Shown one piece after another: positions 22,686-31,984 of a stretch of DNA of 64,000 bases (position 1 is its first letter; each line of letters opens with the position of its first letter). Origin of the DNA: Ceratobasidium sp. AG-K (Eukaryota > Basidiomycota > Agaricomycetes > Cantharellales > Ceratobasidiaceae); contig JAWNGF010000005.1 in assembly GCA_037039685.1 (NCBI GenBank), forward strand, positions 1,116,001 to 1,180,000. The letters are read 5' to 3'. The notes under the pieces were generated by a model. The model was given only the letters and a program-made list of their open reading frames with translations. It was not told where the DNA came from and ran no database searches. The translations under genes were made by a program, and so were the position numbers.

Positions 22686-24490
22686 ATGGTTTGCAATCTC
22701 CTCGATAGTGACTCTTGCCACTGTGGTTGTGGTCGCCCAACCAGCGGCAGATAGACCGTCGTTCAACCCACCCGTGGGTGCGGTTCGCGCAAAGCATGGG
22801 TCCAAAGGCGCAGTCCCAGCGGAGCCCTTGACAAACGCTAAACGCTTTGCGGTTGGACTCCCTCCGCTTCCACCCAAGCTTCGTCATCATAGTCGCAGTC
22901 CTGCCAGAGGCAAGTCGCGGATAGCTTGTGGTGGCCAGTTGACTCATTTCGCATTGATGTAGGATCTAAGGTCGATAATGCTCGCCGCGCTCAGGCATCT
23001 CCCTCTTTACCGATTACGTGAGTAGTATGGCTTGATTTGCTTGCATGTGCTAATAACCTTATTTGAAGTGATACCTGTGTTCTTCAGGTTACGGATAAGT
23101 CGAGCGGGTCTTTTTATGGCTATGGCACCACAGACTATGAAATGGGCATCTCCACTATCGATCCAGCCGAAAATCCCTGCATGGTATCATTTACCTACAC
23201 GCCAACAGATTCTAGCTCCTTATCCGGCATTAACGTGAGATCCGACATGGAGGATCATCATTTCTTTGGCCTTAGTAGGTGTCGACAGTATCTAGACTCG
23301 CGCGGGTACTGATTCTCCATTAGCCATGTCGTATTACTCAACAAATAACTATATGACCACTTCAAATGATAAGTTAGTCTTTTCACGTTACCTTCGGCTC
23401 GCAGTCCTAGCTCAACTTCACTGCTAGTTATGCATGGTTCAGCACCACTGGCCAGACTGGGAAAATACCTATCATGGTTGGAAACTCGGTTCAGGATGCG
23501 CAGGGTATTGAACAACCGAGTGAAAGTCCTATATGGGAATATAATCCGATCACTGGAGTATTGATTCCTACATGGTACAATAGCAATGGCTCGCCTGGCA
23601 CAACGGTTCCGGTTAGAGTAGGCTGTATGTTGCCCTCTTTTTACCACGGCCAAAGGTTGAATGACCTAACACTTGTTTACAGCGCTCCTCTACGTGACCG
23701 GAAACGTGTCACGGCCCACGACCAGGCTCAATCACCCCAATGTCAACCCTATCATGAGTAATAAGCCACTAGAGCCATACTCCAGCTTAATTAACCCGCC
23801 TGTTATTAGGACTTCTGTGCTGTACGCTGCATGTACTCCTAGATGGGTTCTTCTGCATGCGTTTGGCTGTGGGATATCCCATTCCGCACCCTTGGAATGT
23901 CTATTCTATATTCGTTTAGGTTATAATAACTACGCCATTAATCGTCAATTACGATTCACTTGGAAGCCCGACCCGTTTTGAATGGACAGCGAGTTGGGCT
24001 AGCCAGGGCATCTACACAATTGTGTACGTTATTGGGAGATCCGAGGCAAAGTGTTTGAGTTTGGCTTGTGCCACTCTGTCCATCTGGGCCCGTTAGGGCA
24101 ACCAAGTTGACGCTGGAAACCCAGTCACCCCAGCGCCATACCTTAGCTTAGATTCGCATTCGTAAGACGGACATTATTAGGTGCGCGGCCCAGGCTCGCA
24201 TGAAAGTGGGTATTTTATTCAGTATATGCGCACTGGCGGTAGGTACCCGTGAATGTGCCGCTCCATGTTCGTCTTACGCCCGTCAACAATGATGCTTTTA
24301 CAAATGATTAGCTCCGTGTGCGCGGTATTGGTTCGTTCCGTCGGTCAGTTCGCTCGGAGGATTCTTCGCCGGAGCGCGTCCCTGAGTAAACTTTGGTCGG
24401 CGGGCCGAGGTCGGAGATTTCATTTCTCTCTACACACACGTTTGTGCGCTCCACATCACAGTCGAGGTCGGCTGTTTGGCAACGACAGCA
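22441..24490. repeat. segmental duplication, unit 1 (contains copy G)
   Basis: About 2.05 kb aligns along its length with 26113-28162: promoter words (GTTTGGTCTCGAAACC / GTTTGGTCTTGAAACT), the gene, the 3' flank (CCATACTCCAGCTT in both) and a terminal stretch with GGAGCGCGTCCCTG. By eye the two units are similar but clearly diverged, so the duplication is not recent. Confidence 0.8.
22686..23842 (+). pseudogene. secreted tandem-family copy G with lost start frame and lost last donor
   Basis: Module order matches the intact sister copy I: WFAISSIVTLATVVVVAQ, TNAKRFAVGLPPLPPKLRH, VDNARR, then the TDKSSG...FTYTPTDSS module, YAWFSTTGQTGK, ESPIWEYNPITGVLIPTW, YVTGN and a last exon with one cysteine. 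Two lesions stand out. At the start, ATATGGTTTGC replaces ATATGTGGTTTGC of copy I: a two-base loss puts the ATG out of frame with the signal peptide. At the last intron the donor is ATC-ATGAGT where copy I has ATC-GTGAGT. The remaining introns look usable, including the GC donor of intron 1 (AGAG-GCAAGT). An upstream in-frame start exists but would replace the signal-peptide N-terminus with a long polar extension. I therefore call it non-functional. Confidence 0.75.
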
Positions 24491-24991
24491 AACTAAGATG
24501 ATTTCAGCAAGTATGAGGATGTCGGAACGTGTTTATCACGTAGGATGAGCGATTTTGTTTTAGAGTCGACTTGAATTATCATAATTATTGCTGCGTGCTA
24601 ATACCAAGCGATTCGCTCATGCTGCACAGGACGTCCCGCTCCATCCGAGGTTCGGTACGCCTGGCGCGCAGGGCTGAAATATGCTGAAGGCTAAAGTGAT
24701 ATATCCTGGTGGCGAGAGCCACGCCTGCTTGAGGGCATCAATTGAGTCAGTGGGACGAAGGTAATGCTTTATCGGTTGTGAAATAGGGCGTATTCGGCTT
24801 TGTCCTCCCCCCCGATTTTTTCTTACTGTAACCAGGATGATAAATCAGGTATCCCCACGGTTGCGATCGTCGAGGGTGAATTTGTGCAAGATTTCATAAA
24901 CTCGCCATCCTCGGCCGTGTTGTTCGTGTTCTGTGTCGACTCCTCTCCCAAACACTGTTCCCACGTTCTTTCCACCAGCCGTTGGTTGAGC
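23843..24991. other. 3' flank of copy G and promoter of copy H
   Basis: To about 24490 this is duplicated flank shared with the region after copy I. Beyond it, 24491-24991 is unique spacer; TTTCATAAAC near 24892-24901 is TATA-like and about 95 bases before the copy H start. No other gene is seen. Confidence 0.55.
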
Positions 24992-26110
24992 ATGCGCTTT
25001 GCGATATCCTCAATTTTGACTCTCGCAACCGCGGCCGTAGTTGCTCAGACAGCAGCAGACAAGCCATCACTCGACCCGCCTGTCGGCGTGACCCACCCGA
25101 GGCCCAGACTCACATTTGCAGCTCTAGCAATAGAGCCACTAACCAATGCCAAGCGCTTTGCAGCTGGACTACCGCCCCTTCCGCCTAGGCTTCGTCATCG
25201 TCGTGTCCCCAATGGAGGTAGGTTGCTGATTGTCTAAGCCTATGGATTGACTAAGTTAAATCGGTGTAGGTTCTGAAGTTGATACGGCCGGTCGTACTGC
25301 AGCATCTCCTTCTTTGCCGGTTAAGTGAGTATCACGCCCTATTCCCTATTTCTTCCGAGTGTGTTCATACCGCTCTTCTAGTGTGCGATGCCTCTTAGCT
25401 GCCGAAGATACCTCGGGTGGGCAGGGGACCGGTTGGGTCACTAAAGCATACGCTGATGGGTACTCCGTCGTCTCTGGCACCAACTTAAGGAATCGTGTCG
25501 AAGTCTCGTTTGTATACACCCCCACAGATACCGACACACTCTCCAACAACGACATGGGAATCGATACGGGGGACTATCCCTTCTTTGGCCCAAGTATGTC
25601 TAAGAGTTACTTGTATCCATAATGGGTACTGATTTCCGATTAGTTTTGTCGAGTAGCTCAACTGACAATAATATCAATGCCGACAACAACAAGTGAGTCC
25701 AGTGTCATGTCACGTTCCTAACAAGAAAGTTTCTGTGCCAACCGTCTCAACTAGTTATGCAGTCTTTGGTACCACTGAGAAGACTGGTCGAGCGGCCACT
25801 GTAGTGCCAAACTCGGTGAACAATGCGCAGGGCTTACAACAAGCAAGTCAAAGCCCTGTGTGGAGCTTTAACCCCACGACTTGGGAGTTTACGCCGAAGT
25901 GGTTCAATGCTGACGGTTCGCCGAGTCCGGCTATTCTGGTACGAGTAGACTGTATGGAACCCTATTCTTGCCCTAGTTGTGATTGAGCTCACGCTAATTC
26001 CAGCGATCATCTATATGACTGGAAACATGGAAAGGTTGATAGCGACTCTCAACCTTAAGTAACTCGGGGTCGTCACTTTTTCCAGAATCAAATGCCGGAC
26101 ACCAGTCTAG
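24992..26110 (+). CDS. secreted tandem-family protein, copy H, 272 aa
   Basis: Exons 24992-25217, 25270-25324, 25382-25593, 25644-25692, 25755-25951, 26004-26058 and 26086-26110 close on 272 residues. A signal peptide (MRFAISSILTLATAAVVAQ) is followed by TNAKRFAAGLPPLPPRLRHRR and VDTAGR (second dibasic site reduced to GR). Module one is VRCLLAAEDTSG, VEVSFVYTPTDTD, YPFFGP; module two is YAVFGTTEKTGRA, QSPVWSFNPTTWEFTPKW and IYMTGNMERL; the last exon is IKCRTPV. Here the ESAIWKYDP word has drifted to QSPVWSFNP, shared in spirit with copies G and I. All donors are GT. The stop codon is followed within three bases by the block duplicated from unit 1, and copy I begins only 238 bases downstream. 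Confidence 0.82.
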
Positions 26111-26112
26111 TG

Positions 26113-28162
26113 GTCTCATCGGTGCATGATTCTCCTTTCTCTGACATTTCTTCCCTGTAATGAAGAGTTTGGTCTTGAAACTGGCCACGATCCAATGATG
26201 AAATCAGGGATCTTCAGGGCCGTGGAATCGTAAAGGGATTATTAAAGGCTTGCCATCCTCGAGTGTGTTTTTCGTGTTTGGTATTGTCCCTTTCCTCCTC
26301 GACATCGGTTCCCACACATTCTTTTTCAACAGTCGTTCAACAGACATATGTGGTTTGCAATCTCCTCGGTAGTGACTCTTGCCACCGCGGCTGTGGTCGC
26401 CCAGCCAGCAGCAGATAGGCCATCGTTCAACCCGCCCGTGGGCGCAGTTCACGCAAAGCATGGGTCTGGCGCAGTCCCAGCGGAGCCCTTGACAAACGCT
26501 AAACGCTTTGCGGTTGGACTCCCTCCGCTTCCACCCAAGCCTCGCCATCATGGTCGCAGTCCTGCTCGAGGCAAGCCGCCGCCAACTTGTGTTTACTAGT
26601 CGACTCATCTCGCGTTGTTGTAGGATCCAAGGTCGATAGTGCTCGCCGCGCTGCCGCATCTCCCTCTTTACCGATTACGTGAGTACTATCTCTTAATTTC
26701 CTTGTATGTGCTAATAGTATCGTTTAGTCTCAGTTGCCTTCTGGAGGCTACGGACAAGTCGACCGGGGCTTCTGTCGGCTATGTTACTACAGACTATGAC
26801 ATGGGCTACTCTACTGTCGATCCATCCGAGAACCTTCGTACATTAACGTTCACATACACGCCTACGGATTCTAGCACATTCTCCGGCATTAACCTGAGAT
26901 CTGGCTCGGATGATCATCCTTTCTTCGGTCTCAGTAGGTACCAATAGTATCTACACTCGCGCGGGTACTGAGTTTCCATCAGTCATGTCGTACTATTCAT
27001 CGAACAACGACATGACCACTGCAAATGACAAGTGAGTCTTGTCACGCAACCTCTGGTTCGAAGGCCTGGCTCAACTTCTCTGCTAGCTATGCATGGTTTG
27101 GCACCACTGACCAGACCGAGAAAGTGCCCACTGTTACTGGCAACTCGCCTCAGGATGCACAGGGTTTTGAACAAGCGAGCGAGAGTCCTATATGGGAATA
27201 TAATCCGGTCACTGGGGCACTGATCCCTACGTGGTACAATACCAATGGTTCGCCTGGCACAACGATTCCGGTCAAAGTGGGCTGTATGTTGCTCTCGTTT
27301 TATTGTGGCCATATGTTGAACAATCTAACGCCTGTTTCAGCGATCCTCTATGCGACCGGAAATGTCGAAATGCTGAAGGACAGGTTCGGTCGCCCCGATG
27401 TTAACCCTATCGTGAGTAACAAATCACTAGACCCATACTCCAGCTTGGTCGGCTGACCTGTTGTCAGGACTTCCGTGCTGTACAATGCACACCCTCGTAG
27501 ATGGGCCCTCGCGCGTTCGTTTGGTTGTTGAACTTTTCATCCCACATTCCCCAGAGTGCCTGTTCTGTATTCCTTTAGGTCCTCATAACCACGTCATTAA
27601 TCACCAGCTATGATTTGTTCAAGAGCCTGATCCGTTTGGAATGGACAGTGAGTTGGGCTAGTGAAGGTGTCCACACAGTTGTCTACGTTATTGAGAGAAC
27701 GGATGCAAAGGCCTTTGAGTTTGATATGGCTCGCAGTGTCCAGCTGGGCTCGTTAGAGTGACCAAGTGGGCAATTGGGCAATTGGAAGCTAGTTCTCTTG
27801 GTGCTATATCTTTGCTTAGATTTGCGCGCACGCAAGGCGAGCATTATTGAGTATGTAGTGCCCATACTCGCAGGACAGTGAGTATTACATCTAATAGTTG
27901 TGCTGACTATAATGGCCATCACATTATTGAACATGTGTAGGTCCTGTCCTCGGGAGGTACCATTGATAGTGCCACTTTCTCAAGTGGTTAGCCCGTATGT
28001 GGTATTAGTTTGGTCAGTCAGTCGGTTCGGAGGATTCTTTGCTGGAGCGCGTCCCTGGGTAAACTTTGATTGGCGCCCGGGCCGTCATTGGAGGTTTCAC
28101 TTCTCTCCGCATTCGAGGTGGGCTAGTTGGCAATTACAGCAAGCTCGGAGCAAGCAATGATG
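26113..28162. repeat. segmental duplication, unit 2 (contains copy I)
   Basis: The counterpart of 22441-24490. Its left edge abuts the copy H stop codon, and its right edge carries the diverged GGAGCGCGTCCCTG motif near 28046. Within the flank, GGGCAATT is tandemly repeated near 27768-27783. Confidence 0.8.
26348..27500 (+). CDS. secreted tandem-family protein, copy I, 277 aa
   Basis: Exons 26348-26570, 26624-26678, 26728-26933, 26983-27031, 27087-27283, 27341-27411 and 27468-27500 close on 277 residues. A signal peptide (MWFAISSVVTLATAAVVAQ) is followed by TNAKRFAVGLPPLPPKPRH and VDSARR. Module one is LSCLLEATDKSTG, LTFTYTPTDSS, HPFFGL; module two is YAWFGTTDQTEK, ESPIWEYNPVTGALIPTW and ILYATGNVEML; the last exon is DFRAVQCTPS. 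Intron 1 has a GC donor (CGAG-GCAAGC), as in copies F and G. It is the intact sister of copy G. Its upstream region is only 238 bases after the copy H stop, so its promoter must be compact. Confidence 0.82.
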
Positions 28163-29000
28163 AAGCTTTCAGAGCACGTAAGGTGTCAACCTAAATTATC
28201 AAATTATTTCGGGTGCTAATACCCAGCAATTTAACCATGCCATCTAGGACACCTCTCTCCATTCAGGGCTTGGTACACCCAAGCGATTTTGCTAGGCTCT
28301 GTTGCATCACAAGGTCACACTACCCAAGAGGCTCCCACCTTGAGGATATCAAGCAACTAAGCTTGTCCAGGAATTTCCAAGGGTCAAAATACATGTTTTG
28401 TCACACCCCAGCATCTGATCCTTTTGACAATCACAAAATGAACAAGGAAGCTTATGTATCTTGGTTAGATTTATTGATTCAAACCATGTCACCTTTATAC
28501 AACACATGCATTTAGGGACCCCACAATCACAGGCAGTTGCTCTTTCTGAGCTTAAAGATATCAGGTGCTCTTTGACCTCAAAACTCCCAGTTTCCCATCT
28601 AAAGCACTATGCCCATTTGTTGTCTGCTAGGTTGTAGGTCCCCAATAGGCTATTGTATTTCAGAGAACAGCTAGAGCTGAATTGCTTAACTGTCCAAATA
28701 CTAGTGCATACAATCTTGCTGTGGTTTCCTGCCACACTACTGATCAAATAAGCGACCGCTTTAGTGGTGCTGTACCTCACTCAGTTTTGAGCCGGATCGC
28801 TTGCTTATACTTGCGTTTGATAGCCCGTATGACAAACTATATTTTGATTAATTATTTCAATTTTTAACACTCTCACTTGAGCCTATGCGACCCAATCACT
28901 CTGGCACCGTGGTTTATTTGATCACATTTGTGGCCAACTGTATAACCCAAGCAAATGGTCGAGCGACCGTCACCAAAATCCTCCGGCGCTACCAAGCGCC
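27501..29000. other. end of duplicated block, then repeat-like low-CpG sequence
   Basis: 27501-28162 is the duplicated 3' flank. From about 28300 to 28745 I see no CG dinucleotide at all, unlike the flanks. An open frame at 28213-28515 runs through this block without a recognised domain. It looks like an old, once-methylated repeat or transposon remnant, but I cannot place it in a family. Confidence 0.45.
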
Positions 29001-29120
29001 GATTTGCTCCTGCGTGCTCGCCCGGATAGAGGAGCACTTGGGAGCACCCAAGTGGCTGTGCCATCGGTGCTCGTAGGTGCTCCGTTATCCAAGCGAGCAC
29101 GCATAGGAAATTTGGTGCTC
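29001..29120. repeat. foldback element (imperfect inverted repeat)
   Basis: The left arm includes TGCGTGCTCGCCCGGATAGA and the right arm, reversed, TGCGTGCTCGCTTGGATAAC. Arms of about 37-45 bases surround a centre that itself holds a perfect small hairpin, ACTTGGG-AGCA-CCCAAGT (29036-29053). The outline is that of a short foldback or MITE-like element; no coding capacity and no target-site duplication could be confirmed by eye. Confidence 0.65.
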
Positions 29121-29184
29121 AGAGCCCAAGGGAGATCCATCGGATTTGCTTGAGACGTTGTCACCCAAGTACTATCCCCCGACC

Positions 29185-30610
29185 ATGTCAGCTGCACAAG
29201 AAAACAAGAAAAATATGACCTATGGCACGCATTGATCTCAGTTTTGACCCTTGACACGGTACCCATATCGCTCCGTCTCCCGTCCGTTTGGGCGACTCGG
29301 GCCTCAAAGTTTCGTGGATTATCTTAGGACTGATGAGCTATGGTAGCTCGGAATGGTCTAAATGGGTTGTCAATGAGGAGGAAGGCATCAAGCACATCAA
29401 AGTAGCGTAAGTCTTGACTAACCTTTTCTACAAAATCTCATCCCAGTAGTTACGAAGCCGGAACCTAAACATTCGACACGGCTAATATCTACTCCAATGG
29501 CGAATCCAAACGTATATTGGGCAAGGCGATCAAACAACTCGGGTTACCCCGGGACGAGATTGCCGTCATGACCAAGGTTCGTATTCGCTTCCCCAGAGGA
29601 CTAGCGCTGATCGTCGTAGCTGTATGGAGTTGTCGGTCGGCAACATAGTCATCGCTATCATGGCGCGGAAGATAGGGCCGATCAGGCTGGGTATGTTAAC
29701 CAGTATGGTCTAAGTCGCAAGGTGCGCCACAAATACTCGGCCCGAGCACATTCAAACGATAGCATATAGCATATATTCGAAGGAATCAAATGTTCCCTGG
29801 AGCGCTTGCAGCTCGACTATGTCGACGTGCTCCGGTGCCACCGGTTCGACTATCAAACGCCTATTGAAGGGACAATGCAAGCACTACACAACGTTGTCCA
29901 AGCCGGATACGCCCGATACATTGGCATGCCCAGTTGCTGCGCATACCAATTCCAGGCAATGCAAAACTATGCGATCAATAACAAACTCACGCCGTTCATC
30001 TCAATGCAGAATCATCACAGTCTACTATATCGCGAAGAAGAACGCGAAATGATACCCATACTCAAAGTACGTGTACAACCAAACAGAGACTAGGCATCGA
30101 CACGAGTAGATGTTTGGCGTGGGCATGATCCCGTGGTCGCCTCTGGCTCGCGGCGCGCTCGCCCGACCACACTCGGAATCGACGCTCCGTTCTGAAACAG
30201 ACGAGTACGTTTCATATTCACGCGAGATGCACGCTCATTTCCTCTAGATGAGCAGCGGATAAGACAAAAACAGCCAACAAGAAGATCATCAATCGGTAAG
30301 CTTCCACCCGACCGGGCGCGTATAGGCTTACCCGCACTAGCGTCGAGCAGGTCGCGAAAGCCAAGAGGGTTAGTATGGCCCAGGTCGCGATCGCGTGGAG
30401 TTGGTCCAAGGGTGTGTGCGCACCGATTATTGGGACAACGAAACTTGAGAATTTGGAAGATAGTCTTGGTAGGTTTTGAGAGGAGTTTGTGGATGTGGTT
30501 CTGACGCGTTCCTAGGCGCCATCCATGTCAAATTGACAGAGGAAGAGATCAAAACCTCGAAGAACCATACATTCCACAAGCCATTCAGGGCCATATGTGA
30601 TTGTAATTAA
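29185..30610 (+). pseudogene. aldo-keto reductase (voltage-gated K+ channel beta / YakC-like group), broken
   Basis: A NADPH-dependent AKR fold. Recognisable parts in order: VRLGDSGLKVS, LGLMSYGS, TFDTANIYSNGES (catalytic Asp/Tyr region), LGKAIKQLGLPRDEIAVMTK, LERLQLDYVDVLRCHRFD, the GYARYIGMPS segment, MIPWSPLARGALARP, TANKKIINR, SMAQVAIAWSWSKG and IIGTTKLENLEDSLGAIHVKL, ending at a TAA at 30608. Two in-frame stops break it: TAA directly before TFDTAN near 29469, and TGA just after the intron ending near 30246. The first intron also lacks proper ends (TATG-GCACGC at the donor, CCCG rather than AG at the acceptor). Length and order are otherwise those of a full AKR of about 340 residues, so decay is recent. 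The ATG at 29185 (MSAAQENKK) is the plausible old start. Confidence 0.82.
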
Positions 30611-30917
30611 TGAGAGAATGCAAGACTGAACTAATTAGTGGCAAGACGAAAGCGGTTCCGTGACGAATGCGCGAGTCAATTCAGAACTGGGGGTTCGCTG
30701 GGCGATCGACCTGGGGCGACGTCTACGTGATCCGACGAGTCATGCTCGGCTAACGATCGAGCGCCCGCGATCTCGAGGTTGGTGCGGCCATTGCCCAAGT
30801 TGTTGAGGTCATCGAGACGATAACGTGCACGACATGTGGCGCGGATCGTGGTGATTGACGGTGGCTGAACGTTGTGTACTACACGAATTCTATTCTATCT
30901 AGGATATCAATCTGATA

Positions 30918-31419
30918 CTATGTATCGAGGTAGTCGGCGGCAGAAAGGCTGTGTGGACGAATGAGTAATGAAGTGTGATACGCGGCGCGAGGCTTACAGT
31001 TCAAGCGCGATTTCAGGCGGTATGCGGCTCGCAAAGTCGGGAATGTCCTGTTGACGCGTCGTATCCTTGTACAAGTACCGGAAATTAAGGTATTCCACGA
31101 CTTTTTCCACAACTGCCGCGCTACGCCGAGTCAGATCAAAAATATCTCTCGGCACGTCACATACCGGTACGCAAGTGAACAAGTCTTGGACTGGGCCTCG
31201 GAAAAGCCGACGTTGACTAGGGTCCGTTAGTCCCAGGGGTAATTTATTCGGAGAAACCAGACGGACCGTCCAACATGTCCTTGAGCGTGCCGCTACATTC
31301 AATCGCGCGCTTATCGAGCAAAAATGAGAACCCGTCTTCGCTCTTGATTCGAATCCACTCTGTGTCTGACTACAAAACAATTAGGGGCACTACAAAAAGA
31401 ACGAGCTGGGACACACCAT
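30918..31419 (-). CDS. elongin C (Skp1-like), 103 aa
   Basis: Elongin C is the adaptor of elongin B/C-cullin ubiquitin ligases and of elongin A in transcription. Exons 31417-31419, 31267-31369, 31165-31216, 30998-31120 and 30918-30948 close on 103 residues, the usual length. Signatures: SDTEWIRIKSEDGFSFLLDK, IECSGTLKDML, SKTCSLAYRAAVVEKVVEYL, the acidic-basic turn RYLYKDTTRQQDIPDF and the BC-box-binding end IPPEIALELLSAADYLDT. In this model the first exon is just the ATG, followed at once by a GTGTGT donor. An in-frame upstream ATG (start of MSNSRSRATT, about 30 bases earlier) would give a normal-sized first exon and a ten-residue longer protein; I cannot choose between them. Confidence 0.92.
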
Positions 31420-31984
31420 GGTGGTGGCTCGCGATCGGGAGTTTGACATGCAGATCACGAAGCCTTTGTTACACGTGATCGTGGAGGGCCGGTTTGAAAT
31501 GGTCCCGAGGGGAACGCGTACTTGTGAAACTGGTCCTGACAACGGGGCACAAATCACTCGTGTGGTGGGATTGGAATTGCGACTTTTCCGGGGGGCGGGC
31601 AGCACCGGGGGGTACAAGTTCGCACCGGGGCGCGTTGGAGCAGTGGAGCATTAGGCAAAATAAAGCATTCTTCCTACTGTGATTGAAAAGGGCGGTGCCG
31701 TATCTCTGATGGCGGCTCCGGGGCGGGTCAGCGTGTCAGGCTGGATTAGGCAGGACTAGCGCCGGACCGCGGACGGAGCGTGACCCTTCATCTTTGGATA
31801 AGGGACTAGGCTTCGCGAAATCTGCTTATTCTCCTGCATGTTCTGGCACTCGACTCTTGCTCGCCACTAGTCAGCAGTCAACCGTGCCCCGGCCTCTTGA
31901 ACTTGCACTCACGACTCCCACGACCCGCACGACCACACATTTGTGTATACCCCTGTACAAACTTGCTTATCTCCCATCGACACT
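31420..31984. promoter_or_regulatory. shared upstream region of elongin C and the Ras gene
   Basis: The two genes are divergent across about 565 bases. GC-rich overlapping open frames on both strands have no motifs. No clear TATA is seen on the Ras side. Confidence 0.4.

Noticed and set aside
28213..28515. Possible gene in the CpG-free block
   Set aside because: Open frame without domain, in sequence that looks like a decayed repeat; not called as coding.
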